Source: Lophius americanus (Eukaryota; Chordata; Actinopteri; Lophiiformes; Lophiidae). From it: 64,000 bases of DNA. The stretch is taken from the NCBI GenBank assembly GCA_037951165.1, contig JBBDHG010000541.1:132085-196084 (forward strand), in the 5' to 3' direction. Made by a program: the position numbers and the translations under genes. The notes under the pieces were generated by a model, which saw only the letters and a list, made by a program, of their open reading frames with translations, did not search any database and had not been told where the DNA came from. This document shows positions 1-11,456 of the stretch, one piece after another. How positions within the stretch are numbered: the first letter of the stretch is position 1; each line of letters begins with the position of its first letter.

Positions 1-724
1 AAGAACCGAGAAGAGAAAAAAAAGGAACCCAAAAAAAAATGTGAGAAATGAGAAGCGACGAAATGGAGGGGAGGTGATAAATACTCCGATGGCCCTCGGA
101 TGAAGAGGGAGAAAGCTAAACAATGTTTTTAAGGGGCAGGAGCAGATGTTGGGAGAGGAATCTGGAGGGGGGGTTACAGGACGTCCCTCATGTGACGAGG
201 GGACTGAGGGGGGGGGACTGTAAGCACAATGCTGCAATCTAGGCTCAATGGAGGGGATGCTTTTAGCTGCGCTGCCCCTAGAGGCTGCTGGGGGGAACTG
301 CCAGCGTGGAAGGAAGGGGAAAGAGAGGGGAGGAGAGGGGGCACAGTGAGGGGGGGGGGGGGGGGGGCTAGCATGGGCTTGTGGTCTATCAGGTCAGTAA
401 CACAGAAGCTAACGAGCTGCCAGGGCTTAGCGGCTTGGCTTCCCGCCAGCGTGCAGTGGCCCGCATTCACTGCGCCTGAGCCCCCCCCCCCTCACCTCTT
501 CTGCTTCCTCTCCCTTCAACAACACCCCATTGCCCCCAGTTTCCTACCCTCTAGGGGTGCCACCCTGCAGCCGCCACCTTCCTCCCTTCTCAAACCCTTC
601 CTCGCCGTCAACCCCCTCCTCGTCTTCACCACTCCTGCCGCTGCCACTCAAGCATTTCCATCGCCTGGCGCCCGAATTGAAAAGCAGGTGCTTGGATGAG
701 ATTGTAACATCTTTTTCTTTTGGT

Positions 725-750
725 GGGGGGGGGGGGGGGGGGGGGGGGGG
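725..750. repeat. poly(G) run, 26
   Basis: Uninterrupted G26; another G18 at 350-367. Confidence 0.95.
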
Positions 751-1744
751 TGATGAAGCATCACGTCGTCTGCTGCCACTTTCACTTTCTCTCCACCTTC
801 CTCCACCTCTTTCTTCTTCTCCTTCCTCTTCCGCCCCACCAGCCTCCCAATCATTTTGATCTGAACCCCCTCGCTGCCATGAGACGGTGATGGGAGTGGA
901 CACAAAGAGCATGTTAACAAGAACTCCCTCCTCCCTCCTCCTTCCTCCATCTCGCCTCCTCCCCCCCCCCCCCGTCTCCTGACCTACGTCTCTTCCAGTC
1001 TCTCCAGTACAGACTGGAAAGCACATTACAGACAAACAGACAAAGCTCCTTAAAGGCTTGTTGCTCCTCGCAAAAGACATTCTTTTTCTCAACTTTGCAC
1101 ATTTCTGAAAACATTTTGGACGAAACAATGGAGGATTTGTGGAGCGGCGTTCGGCTCTTGAGGCCGGTGGGGTAGCGAGGTCGCATGTCTGTCCAGAGAG
1201 AGATCAGAAGGTGCATTTAGGTCTCACTCGCCACTCCTGTCGCCTCCTCCCTCCCTCGGTCCCTCGTTCCCTCGTTCCCTCGTCCCCTCGTTCCCTCTGC
1301 CCTATTATATGACTGAACGCGTCTCCAGTGGAGATAAGAACCAAATCATCCTCCACAAACTCCTCCTTCATGAAACATTTACAGACAAAAAAAAGAGAAA
1401 CCTGGAAGAAATCATTCAATCTGGGGACATTTTAAACCTTCAAAACAAACAAAACTAAACTCCTCCCCCTTTAAATGGCCGCGGCTGCAGGCCTGACTGG
1501 GATTCAAACAGAATGTGATTGTTGCATCGGCGAAGGCTGCCGGCCAGGATTGGACCGCCCGACAGACTATCTGGCTAGAGTTAACCGGCTAATCCGTAAT
1601 GCTGGGGGAGACACGCCGGAGAAGGGGGTTGGGCCAGACCGGGTTCATGCAAGACCCTCATGAATGGGTTTAGTCAGAGGCGACTGTTGGCTTTCGCAGC
1701 GCCGGGATAAGACTCCTGGAGAGGAGAAGGGGAGAACGAGAGGG

Positions 1745-1966
1745 AAGATTAACCCACTAACTCAATTTGAGCTTTTATGGGTCCGACAGAGTAATGGACC
1801 GCCGGACGACTCAGCGCTTTACAGCATGACTCAGCTAATCCAAGATCCATTCACACCGTCAATCACATCGGTGGAACCCGCATCAGGGTTCAGGATCTTG
1901 CTCAAGGACACTTACGAAGGTCGACTGAAAGGTCTGTGGGGATTGAACCACCGACCTTCCGATAAT
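1745..1966 (-). mobile_element. tRNA-derived teleost SINE, 5' truncated
   Basis: On the minus strand: a B-box-like GGTTCAATCC, then CCTTGAGCAAGATCCTGAAC, a body with TGTAAAGCGCTGAGT, and a tail resembling the common fish SINE end. The A-box half is missing. It lies in efnb2 intron 2. Confidence 0.65.
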
Positions 1967-3152
1967 TTAGCTAGAAAATCCGCAAACCTCAAGTTTGCGA
2001 ACTTTACATTTTTTTTTTGTCAAGTGGGAAAAGCCAGAAGAAGAAACATTCATGGTCGCCGATGTAGAGGCCGATATTTCTCGGTGAGCGCCTTGCGATA
2101 AAACTTGTATACTGGTTTCAACCACGACGACATACAAGTGGGTATTTATTGTTTTTTTCACGCATCGGTAAGTAGTAGCCGTAGTAGAAGTACACAAAAC
2201 CCAGTATTCTACGTGGCGCTAGGTTTTTTCTCACCTGGCTACAAAAAACGACTGCTAAATGCGACTTTTGGAATCATTTAAAGATTTCTACTAAATTCTG
2301 TTTTTAAATAACAGAAAAAAAAATCTTATCAAATTAATTAATATATTAATGAATTTCTTTCTACTTTCAAGCTTGTTTTTTTTTTTAACTCTAGTGGATT
2401 CTTCCAAATGAATTTACACTTTATTAATAAAAGTGTATAAAGTGCTTTAACAAATAATGAAAACAAGGATGAAAAAAATAATGTAGTTAAACTATAAAAA
2501 CACTATAATTTAAGGGAACTACGACATAAAAAACAAAAATAACTCAAAGAAGGACACTTCTTATGTCATCGTTATAATAAAACTAATAATAAAGCCGAGT
2601 AAATAAGTAAGTAGAAGTACTAAAAACATAACATAAAAGCCAGACAGATTAAACGACTTTTTAATTGAAAAACACAAATGTTGACGTTCTTAAGCAGTAA
2701 AAACTGTCGCGGTTACGTTTGGAAAAAACGGGATCTGAGGCGCAGAGAACGACAGAAAAACAGGGGCGAAGAATAAAAGCGGCGCTTGATTTTTTTTCTC
2801 TCTCCTCCGCCCGTTTACTCCATCTGGACGGAGAATTACAGAGTCTGTTTTCTCGCCGCTTTCTAAACCGGCGGCGTGGTTAAGGTGCGGTTCTCGGCCC
2901 TGCAAACAACGCCTCCCAAAAACACAGAGACGGAAAAAAACAAACAGGCAAGGCCATCAGGAAAAAAAATCCCTGAGTGGCGGTGACACAGAACCGCCTG
3001 GGACCGACGCGACGGCTTGAGTGGGCCGCCAAAAAATGTTCCAGAACGCCGCGTCTCCACATTGAGTCTCCGTCAACCACCTGTGAAATAATCACTAGCG
3101 TCCATTCAGCACGCAACCACAATCCCATAAAAGTGTGTCATCAAGTCAACCC

Positions 3153-3187
3153 CCTCCTCCTCCTCCTCCTCCTCCTCCTCCTCCTCC
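3153..3187. repeat. CTC trinucleotide repeat
   Basis: About eleven ctc units. Confidence 0.95.
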
Positions 3188-3439
3188 CAACTTACTCACC
3201 CTCTTAACTCAATTTATCGTCCTTAACTTGATTTCACATCTTTAACTTCATTTTCTCCCGTTTATCAAATCAGGGTGGGGGGGGAAAAATCACCCACTGT
3301 CTAATCAGACGCCGGATTGTGTGAGCGGCAAAACCATCGCCGCTTCCTGCCTCCTCCGACCGGCAAACACCGCCTTTTATACAGATACTGGTGCTAACAC
3401 GTAGCGCTAGTCTGAGAGTAGCGAGTTTTGTTACTTTAA

Positions 3440-4640
3440 TATTAAATTGGTAGATGAGTGGCATATTCATTAGGCTCCTAACTAGCTGTAAGCTAACGTT
3501 TCCGATATGAAGCTGGTACCACACTGTGTATTGTTGTGGTTTGTTAGCATTTCTTAGAAAGATTAGAACCCGTGCTATCATGCTAACTAGTTTTCATGGT
3601 AGTTTAGCTACCCTATCGTTAAAATGATGTAAAGACTTGGCAACGTTTTGAATGTTTTCCTACATAAGAATTTTAAATTAGCTGCAAGCTAACGTTTCAG
3701 ATATGAAAAAGGACCATTTTATGTCTTAAACACACAAAAACGTAAACATGTGTCGACATGTAGGGATAGCTATCAAGTAGCAAAGTCACACAATATTTTA
3801 GTTGTGTAAGTATTAGCTTTTTTTTTTTAAGCTAATCATTTCTAATTAGCTGCCGGCTAATATTTTGTACAGGAGAAAAGTGAATTTAATGCGCTGGTTT
3901 TTTAAGAGTTGAGCATTTTTATACCTGTTTTATCAAGTAGGCTAGTATTCAAGTAGTTTGGCTAACCTAAAGTTAAAATGACGTTAGCACATAGCAACAT
4001 TTTATTATGTCAAAAATGAATAATTAGCTCTAAGCTTTTATCGTAACGTTAAAATGGTTAAAATGGTTTTATTATCAGTAAACTCCTAATAAGCTGTAAG
4101 CTAACTATTTTGTCATGAGGTCATTTTTTTTTCTCCTTCTTTTTTGAGCTTTCAGTGATGATATAAAAGTGACATCATTAGCTAACAGTATTTTCTCGGT
4201 GATAATGTAATTGGCTTCAGTTTGGAAAAGTCGGTTAAAGTGTCAAACAATATTAATTAAACATTTTTTTTTATTGCTATATATCAGGAAGGGCAGCATG
4301 TCCTCTAAAAGCAGGAGATTAAATCCAGACTTATTTAAGCACAGGTTAAATTGGGCTGAACACCGACGTAAGACTAAATGCTACAGACAACTACATCAGC
4401 GTGTAGAGCTAGTTTTTTTTAAAGGTATCTTTTTAGTCATTTGGACCCATCTGATTAGATGTAAGAAATCACGTTTTAGCTTCACTGGATATTAAAGGAT
4501 GTTATAAAAATGCATGAAGAGCTAGCTTAGCTAACCTAGCCTTAAAGCGTTGTCAGTGGCTGGTAGCGGTTTTGTAACTGTAATCCTTTGATTAGCTGTG
4601 AGCTAACGTCTCGTATTGGATGTAACATATGAAGTCACGG
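3440..4640. repeat. degenerate tandem repeat, agctgtaagctaacgttt family
   Basis: Diverged copies of (tt)agctgtaagctaacgttt followed by gatatgaa recur near 3475, 3678, 3846, 4021, 4087 and 4592, at roughly 100-500 bp spacing. Numerous TTAGC/GCTAA words lie between. It looks like an old satellite or nested duplications. Confidence 0.55.
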
Positions 4641-4871
4641 TCCTGGCGTTTTTCAGAACTAAGAACTGCTTTTATTCCAGATACGATCATCGGCGATCCT
4701 GGAATGAAAAGCCTCGTGAAACCCGACGAGCTCGTCGCTGGAAGTCGCTCTGGCGCGGCGGCCTAAATCTTTGGCTATAATTAATACACAATGCACGGCT
4801 GGGGGACAATGCTGGGCCACTCATAAATAGTGGAAGAGAGCAAAGGCATGGCGGAGAGACTCAGAGGCAGG

Positions 4872-4902
<31 letters not shown>

Positions 4903-5696
4903 CGGAGGGATGGACGTGTCCCAGACGGAGAAGAAGAGGACGAGACAAAGACGGCTATGATCTAAAACGCTCTGAGTCGCCATCATGGCGGTTGCCGTGG
5001 AGCGTGAAGCCATCATGGCAGTGACGAGGTAACGAGGCTAATGGTCAACACCCGTCACCGACCTAGCGCCCCTAATCGGCCATGACAGGGGGCGCCTTGG
5101 GGTTTCGGGGTGACCCTCAGAAACATGTTGGGGGGGGCAAGGCAGGATCAAACGATCGCCGAAAACGTGATTTAAAAACTCATCAAAGCCGCTTGGATTT
5201 AAATCCGTTATCGCAGCCATGATGAGTTTATTATCGTTTCTTTCAGGTGGGGGCTGTCTCGCTCCCGTTGCGGACGCCGGCGCCGATGAATCATTTGCAC
5301 GACTTCACGAGAATGAATTGGTAAACCTCCGAAGCCTCGGCGCTCCTGATGGCGACGCGACAGTTTTCTTGTTGTGACGGAGGCGAAAAGGTGATTAAGA
5401 GTCGTGAGGAAATCGCTGCTCCGACTTTAAATACGGCCTCGTCCTTCTTCTGCCCTCGTTATCTCATCTAGCTTATTCACCCCCCCCCCCCCTCCTTGTC
5501 TCCCTTTAACTCCATCCTTCCTCTCCTCCCTCGCTCCCTCCCCACCTCCCCTTCCCCTCCTTATTCATCTCTCCCTCTTTAGCTCATGCAATCATCTCGT
5601 TTCTCGGCTGCGGGCCATGCTGCCGCAAACAATCACATCAGACTCATCTGCTCTCAACTGGAGCAGCATTGTGCGCCGTCGCCACTTAAAAAAAAA

Positions 5697-5697
<1 letters not shown>

Positions 5698-5746
<49 letters not shown>
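5698..5746. repeat. CA microsatellite
   Basis: An almost pure (CA)n after an A run. Confidence 0.95.
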
Positions 5747-5748
<2 letters not shown>

Positions 5749-5968
5749 CACAAACACACGAGTGACAGAAATCTGCAGCGACCTCTGAGCACACAAACTC
5801 ACTCCGGACCCACGGTGAGTAGATTCACTGAAGGCAAACATAGATCTGCACACATATCCTTTTCGGCGCCGCTGCAGCGGAAGCGGATCTGACCGCCGTC
5901 AGTCTACGGAGATCTGATGTGACACTTGTTTGAGTCTGAAGGGCTGCTTTCGGTGTTGGTGGGAGGAA

Positions 5969-5987
5969 GGGGGGGGGGGGGGGGGGG
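5969..5987. repeat. poly(G) run, 19
   Basis: Uninterrupted G19 in efnb2 intron 2. Confidence 0.95.
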
Positions 5988-6264
5988 ACCAGGCCTTGGC
6001 ACAACACTCAACTACCGAGCAGCACTAATCCCATTGGTCGAGATGCGTAGCATTGATGCGGGGCCCTTCGCGATTGTGAGAAGAAACGGGGGATTAAACG
6101 GCCGCTTAATTAATTAGGTATCGAGTGCTTGCTCCGACAAAAAGACTCATGAAAGCCTCAGAGTGAACACGCGCCGACGCAGCCGCTCTAGAGGTGGACA
6201 TGGAGGCTGGACACGTGTGGAGGACGTTATGTGGAGATTCTGGCAGAAGTAGAAGTAGATCCAG

Positions 6265-6545
6265 ATTCCTGATCCTGTTAGATCTGGGTAGGGAACCAAG
6301 GAACGAGGTCAGGGATACAAGCGGCTGAAATGAGCTTCCTCCGTAGGGGGGACTGGGCTCAGCCTCAGAGATAAGGCGAGGACACCCAAAGGGAGCTCGG
6401 AGGGTCCAGAATAGTCAGTTAAGGTGGTCCAAGCATCTTATGCCACCAGGACGACCTCCTTTTGGAAGAAACGCCTCGGGATCCCCTAGGGCAAGCTGGG
6501 AACGGTTGCTGGGGAGAGGGACATCCGGAATAGCGCCGCGATGCC
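6265..6545 (+). mobile_element. LINE 3' end (L2/Rex1-like), degenerate
   Basis: Contains landmarks of a widespread fish non-LTR element 3' end in order: gatacaagcggctgaaatga, gcttcctccg, ctcagcctcagagataagg, gtcagttaaggtggtcc, aagcatctt, aacgcctcgggatccc, gttgctggggagaggga. Reading frames are broken. It lies in efnb2 intron 2. Confidence 0.75.
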
Positions 6546-7335
6546 ACTGCAGCTAATGCAGTTTACCAGCTAATGCTGGTAAAAGCTGCTACACATTAGC
6601 ATTTGCTGTAGCTGTGGATGGCGGGAGGTGTGGAGGAGGAGGATGACGGTAAGGGAAGGGATTTTTGCAAGAACTGCAAAAAATGTGATATTCGAACCCC
6701 CCCTTTTTTTTAAAGTTACTGGTTTAACTTTCCAATCGCTGAAGACGAAGGTGAATTTAATATTCCCACAGAGAAACACAGATAGCGAGGAGCGCCGGCG
6801 TCGTCACAGGACTCAAGCACTTGTGGAGAAACAACCAAAAGTTACAACCCCCCCGCCCCCCCGAGGGACAACAAGTTTGTTTGCACTCGCACTTATCCAC
6901 GTTCCTAATTAACCCGGTGCTGACCCGGTCATCTCTTCTGACCCGCTTCATCCCGTCCAACAGCAGGAGGCACAGCGCCGGAGATAGCAAACACCTCATC
7001 AATAATTAACGGCTAGCATCTGGGTGGAGGGGGGGGGTCATCGTCCCTTCAGATAGAAGAAGCCTTTGTATTATATCGTATAGTTTGGGATTCTACCAGG
7101 AAGTCACGCCTCGGAAGTTAAGACGTGTCCGCGTCAAAATAAACTAGTTTTTTGTTACCGGACATTTTGGACAAAGACGTTTTGCTAAAGACGGAACGGT
7201 TCGTGGATCCGAAGTCATCAAATCTGTACAAAGATGTTTTTTTAAGTTAAAGTGTTTTTTTTGGCGTTTTTCGGTTAAATAAAGCATGAAAATCGCAACC
7301 GTTGATATCGTTTTGAAGATTTGACCATTTCCAAC

Positions 7336-7377
7336 CCTGTGCTAGCATCAAACAACCCTAGTAGACGCTAGCACAGG
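7336..7377. repeat. 11 bp inverted repeat, 20 bp spacer
   Basis: Arms cctgtgctagc (7336-7346) and gctagcacagg (7367-7377) pair exactly. It lies in efnb2 intron 2. Confidence 0.8.
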
Positions 7378-8179
7378 CTGGTCTACTGCTGTCAGGGGGG
7401 CCATCAAAGTGAAATCTCAGGATATTTTCACGCTGCATTTGCTCCGACGTACCTGCCAAAAGGTCGCAGGTGTCCCAGCAAGGTCACGAAAGTACTGGTT
7501 TGAGTCTAACACAGTGGGACGAGCCACGCCGTGCAAATATCCTGCAGCTATGACAGATTAGTGGCTGAACCGCCAGTGTTACCTGCTCCGTTTAAACCCC
7601 CCCCCGATCAGAACTGACTGAGCAGATTGTTTAGGTGGAACTGTTTTTCTCAAACAGCTGCCGGAACGTTCTCTCTCTCTGGGACTTCAGAGGAATATTT
7701 AAATACCCGAGGCTCAGCCGGCTGCAGGCTGTTTAAAGTTGGATTTGTACAATGAGCTGTTGGCGTGCAAATTTGCAGAATTCAACTTCCTTTTGCACAG
7801 TTTGAGTGTTTGGCTAAGAAGCGGTATTTCCTGCTCGTCCTTCCTCTTTCGCTTCCTCTCGTCTTCTTTCTACTCGGCCAGAAGTATGGATGGCCCTTCA
7901 CCGCCGTGACAGCTCACAGATGGCGGTGGCAGAGCCTCACAGATGGCCCTATCTGTGGCGCACCCCCCGTCAACTCCGCGCAGATGGTTCAGTCCACCGC
8001 CCATGATTCAAACCAGGGGGCTGTCACTGAACCCCCATCAGAACTTCCTCACAGGATGGTGTTTGGTACATCACAGGACAGGATGTCATTTCTGGGCAGA
8101 ATGGGTGAAGGGTGACTGGGAAGAGTACCGGGGTCCGACGGCTAAGGAACCTTTTGTTTTACTCAAAAGGTTCAACAAG

Positions 8180-8372
8180 TATAGAAGAAGAGAAGCCTTC
8201 ATTTGTCAAATACAGTTAGATAAGCAGCACAACAGATTCTCTGAGGAGCAGTGGGCAGCCATATTTGTTACCCATGAAGCAATAGGGGATCAGGGTCTTG
8301 CTCAAGGACAAATCAACATCAAACCACCGACTTTTGGGTTGTTGGGCGACCACCCTACCTACTGAGTTGGCC
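8180..8372 (-). mobile_element. tRNA-derived teleost SINE
   Basis: On the minus strand: an A-box-like part (CTCAGTAGGTAGGGTGGTCG), a degenerate B box (GGTGGTTTGATG), CCTTGAGCAAGACCCTGATC, and CTGCCCACTGCTCCTCAG, the usual body of fish tRNA-derived SINEs. It is too diverged to be a tRNA gene. Confidence 0.7.
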
Positions 8373-9030
8373 GCTAGGTTTTGTGGCGGTTAGGGGATGA
8401 CAAAGTTCCGTTTAAGCCCAGGGAGGTCTGGACACATCAGAACTTCTCCTGGCAAAACTCTTGGATCGTGAAAAAAGGATTCCACTGAACGGACCGTTAA
8501 CCCAACTTCAAACGGACTTAAGGTATTCAGCCGTTTGATATCCATCTATGGAGCTCGAAGAATTCTCCGCATCGTCAACTTTTGAGTGACTAGCACTGGG
8601 TTTTAGACACAACTGGTGGGTTCTACTGGAGCCCGGATTCATCCAAGAAGCCAAACCTCACAGGGAGAATCTTTGGAAACACCTTTAGCCCAACTTCAAC
8701 CTACAAACCTGAAGCATTTCGTCAAGTCTAACTGTAGGACCTTGAGGGAAACGCCTCGATCTATAAATGACAACGGAGGAGTTCTCAGCGCCGTCAACCA
8801 TTCCGCCGCATCATCATCATCATCTCTCTCAGGAGGACCGACGGCGGCATCTGAAGAAAACGTGTGAACCGAGGAGAGAGCGCTGGCTGCAAAGTCTGGG
8901 CAATTTCGGGAAGGAAATATTCAAGGCATGTCACCCAACATCTGGTTCCTAAATTGTGAACGCCTGTTTTCCCCTCCTACATTATGCGGGGCGTAATTAA
9001 CCGTCCCTTCAGGGCGAGACCTGTACTCAC

Positions 9031-9314
9031 AGATGATGTAGTAGTCTTTCCCCCTGAAGAACTCTAGACCCCACAGGTTGGGGCTGAACTCCTGGAACTT
9101 GAGGGTGAACTTCACGTCCTGGTCGGGCTTGACGCAGTTGAGGAGCGGCGTGTCGGCTTTGGTTATGGTGCAAGTCTCCAGCTGCTCCCTGGGCACCATG
9201 TACACCTTGTAATACTCCACGCCATCCAACCCGCCTCCGTCCACGCGGGGACAAACAATGTCCAACTTATCCCCGATCTGAGGGTACAACTTCACGCCCT
9301 GGCCTGGAATGAAT
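9031..9314 (-). CDS. efnb2: efnb2 exon 2 (core of the ephrin receptor-binding domain)
   Basis: This 284 bp exon begins after a strong acceptor (a long CT tract then cctcag) and ends at donor gtgagt (9030-9025), splitting the serine codon of the conserved KDYYIIS motif. It encodes FIPGQG, LYPQIGDKLDIVCPR, EYYKVYMV, TPLLNCVKPDQD and FSPNLWGLEFFRGKDYYII, all diagnostic of ephrin-B2. The only variable part is the GGGLDGV loop and the PREQLETCTITK segment. Both junction phases match the vertebrate gene structure. Confidence 0.96.
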
Positions 9315-9783
9315 CTGAGGAAGAAGAGAGGAAGAGGAGAATTAGTCAAACTGACGATGAGTCGGTCGTGATGCATTTTAAGATTGGAGGGTTTTTCCGT
9401 CGACCTTTCCACATCTCGCAAACAAAAAGAAAAGCAGTGGGCTTAATTATTGATATGCTAATTAGCGACGTTGTCCATTAAATATTAGAGGATGAAGAAT
9501 TACAACGGCGGGTTGTGAGGCGTAAGCATGTGACCCCCTTATCGGAGGAGGAAATCACGGGGAGCTTTTCTGCGGGATAGGACAGGAAGAATAATTAGCC
9601 GGATAAATTAGGAGAGGGCGGGGCAAATCCGGATGCGAGGGGAAATGCCAGAACGGCGCCGGCATACAGAACAGAAAATGACTAAACAAAGAAAGTCCAA
9701 GACCAGAGCAGAATTTCTCCTATGTCTTCAGAAATGTAAAATACTGTCACCATTAAGACCCCCCCCCGGGATTCCTGTGATCC

Positions 9784-9830
<47 letters not shown>

Positions 9831-11133
9831 AGCGGGAGTCGGAGGTGAGGCCTTGTGTTTATCTATACAAATTTAGCCCGCGCTCGAACACAATTTGAAA
9901 CGTTAACCACGGAGGCCCTGGAGGCGTTTTATGCCGCGCCGCGACGCTGGAGCACTAATGAATATCTAGTGGGACCATTTAGGTTCAACAGGTTGATCAT
10001 TAGGGTCCAGCGTTGGAGACAAACACAAAACAATGGTTGTTGAAACCCCCCTGAGACGGACGCCTTCTTATCCAGACATTGGCAAAACTGATGGATTTCC
10101 TTCTCCTTTCAGTTAGCTGCTAACAGCTGCTAGCTGCTCTGTAAACACTCTGGTTGGCGGTCGCGAACATAACATGTCATTAAACAGCAACTCCTGCCTT
10201 TCCACTCGGATTGTGCTAGATTCACCTCTGTTGCTACCTCCGTTACGTTTTATTTTATGCATTTCTAACAGAATAAAAAGCACATCGGCCCAGCTTTGAA
10301 CGGTGTAGCTAAGTAGCTAATCTGATCAAAGATGATTTTAACAGTGTAGGTTATAAAATGTGAAATATTTAACCAAACACATCTAATCCCAGCGGCGTCC
10401 CCCAGGGGGGTCTCCCTTGACATTGAACGAGAAGGTCAGTCATCAGAAGGTCAAGATTAAAACTATAGATCAGATATTGTCTTTATACAAATGACATAAA
10501 AGTAAAAAATGTAGAATTTCACGTACACAGTACACACGGTAAGTACTGTCTGGCGTACCGGTGACCTTTGACCTCTTTCCCTCGACACAAACAGCGGATG
10601 ATCCACGCTGAGTGAAAGGCTTCTGCTGCCTCCTCCTCCCCGACTACAAAGACGGCCCACCGCGGGGCGGCGGGGGAGCCTTCACGCCGGGGAGCGGTGG
10701 CGAGGCACAGTCGATTCATAATTAACAAAGAGCGCGCTAAACGAGAAGAGCCAGGAGAAAATCCACGCGTAATCAATTTTATATTTATATGTGAAGACGG
10801 TGGCTTCCAGCGCTCAGAGAGGAAGGAGTGTTCTTCGCTTTATCTCTGCCGCACACACACACACGCACACACACACACACGCACAAACACACACACACAC
10901 GCGCACACACACACACACACACACTGTCTCTCAAACATACAGATGCAGACACATGCATCGTTTCTCCTCCCCGACTCCAGCAGCACGCATCATCTCCTCT
11001 GCTTCCGGCGTGCACCAGCTCGTGCACACGCGGCATCAAAGTAGGCCGAGCAAATTCTTTCCTGCACCCCCCCCCCCGGGGGGACACACACTCAGCGGTG
11101 GTACAGTTTGTCCAATGACGGACATGGGGACAG

Positions 11134-11182
<49 letters not shown>

Positions 11183-11250
11183 GCGAGAGAGAGAGGATGG
11201 GTATGTATGTCTATGCATCACAGCGCCATCTGGCATCGTCTTATCATGGG

Positions 11251-11291
<41 letters not shown>

Positions 11292-11415
11292 GTGTGTGTG
11301 TTTGTGTGTGTGTGTGAGTGTGTGTGGGGGGGGCTGTAGAGCACAGAAAGAGAGAGCCTCAGGGGGCTTCACTTCAACGCAAACGCTGTAGAATTGTATG
11401 TGTATGCATTAACCT

Positions 11416-11456
<41 letters not shown>

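Larger units (their letters stand above)
1..9030 (-). other. efnb2 intron 2 (partial; continues left)
   Basis: There is no exon-like sequence for the ephrin-B stalk or tail on the minus strand here, so this is taken as intron. It holds poly(G)/(C) runs and CT-rich DNA (1-1480), two SINE pieces, AT-rich DNA (1980-2680), a TTAGC-type satellite (3440-4640), a CA microsatellite, a LINE 3' end and several stretches that look conserved. Apart from those listed separately I see no gene. Confidence 0.7.

Noticed and set aside
544..1128. 194-codon minus frame
   Set aside because: Low-complexity, contains a poly-proline from the G26 run; no ephrin tail or other domain.
8180..8372. Possible tRNA gene
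   Set aside because: A and B boxes are diverged, no cloverleaf forms, and the body matches a fish SINE tail.
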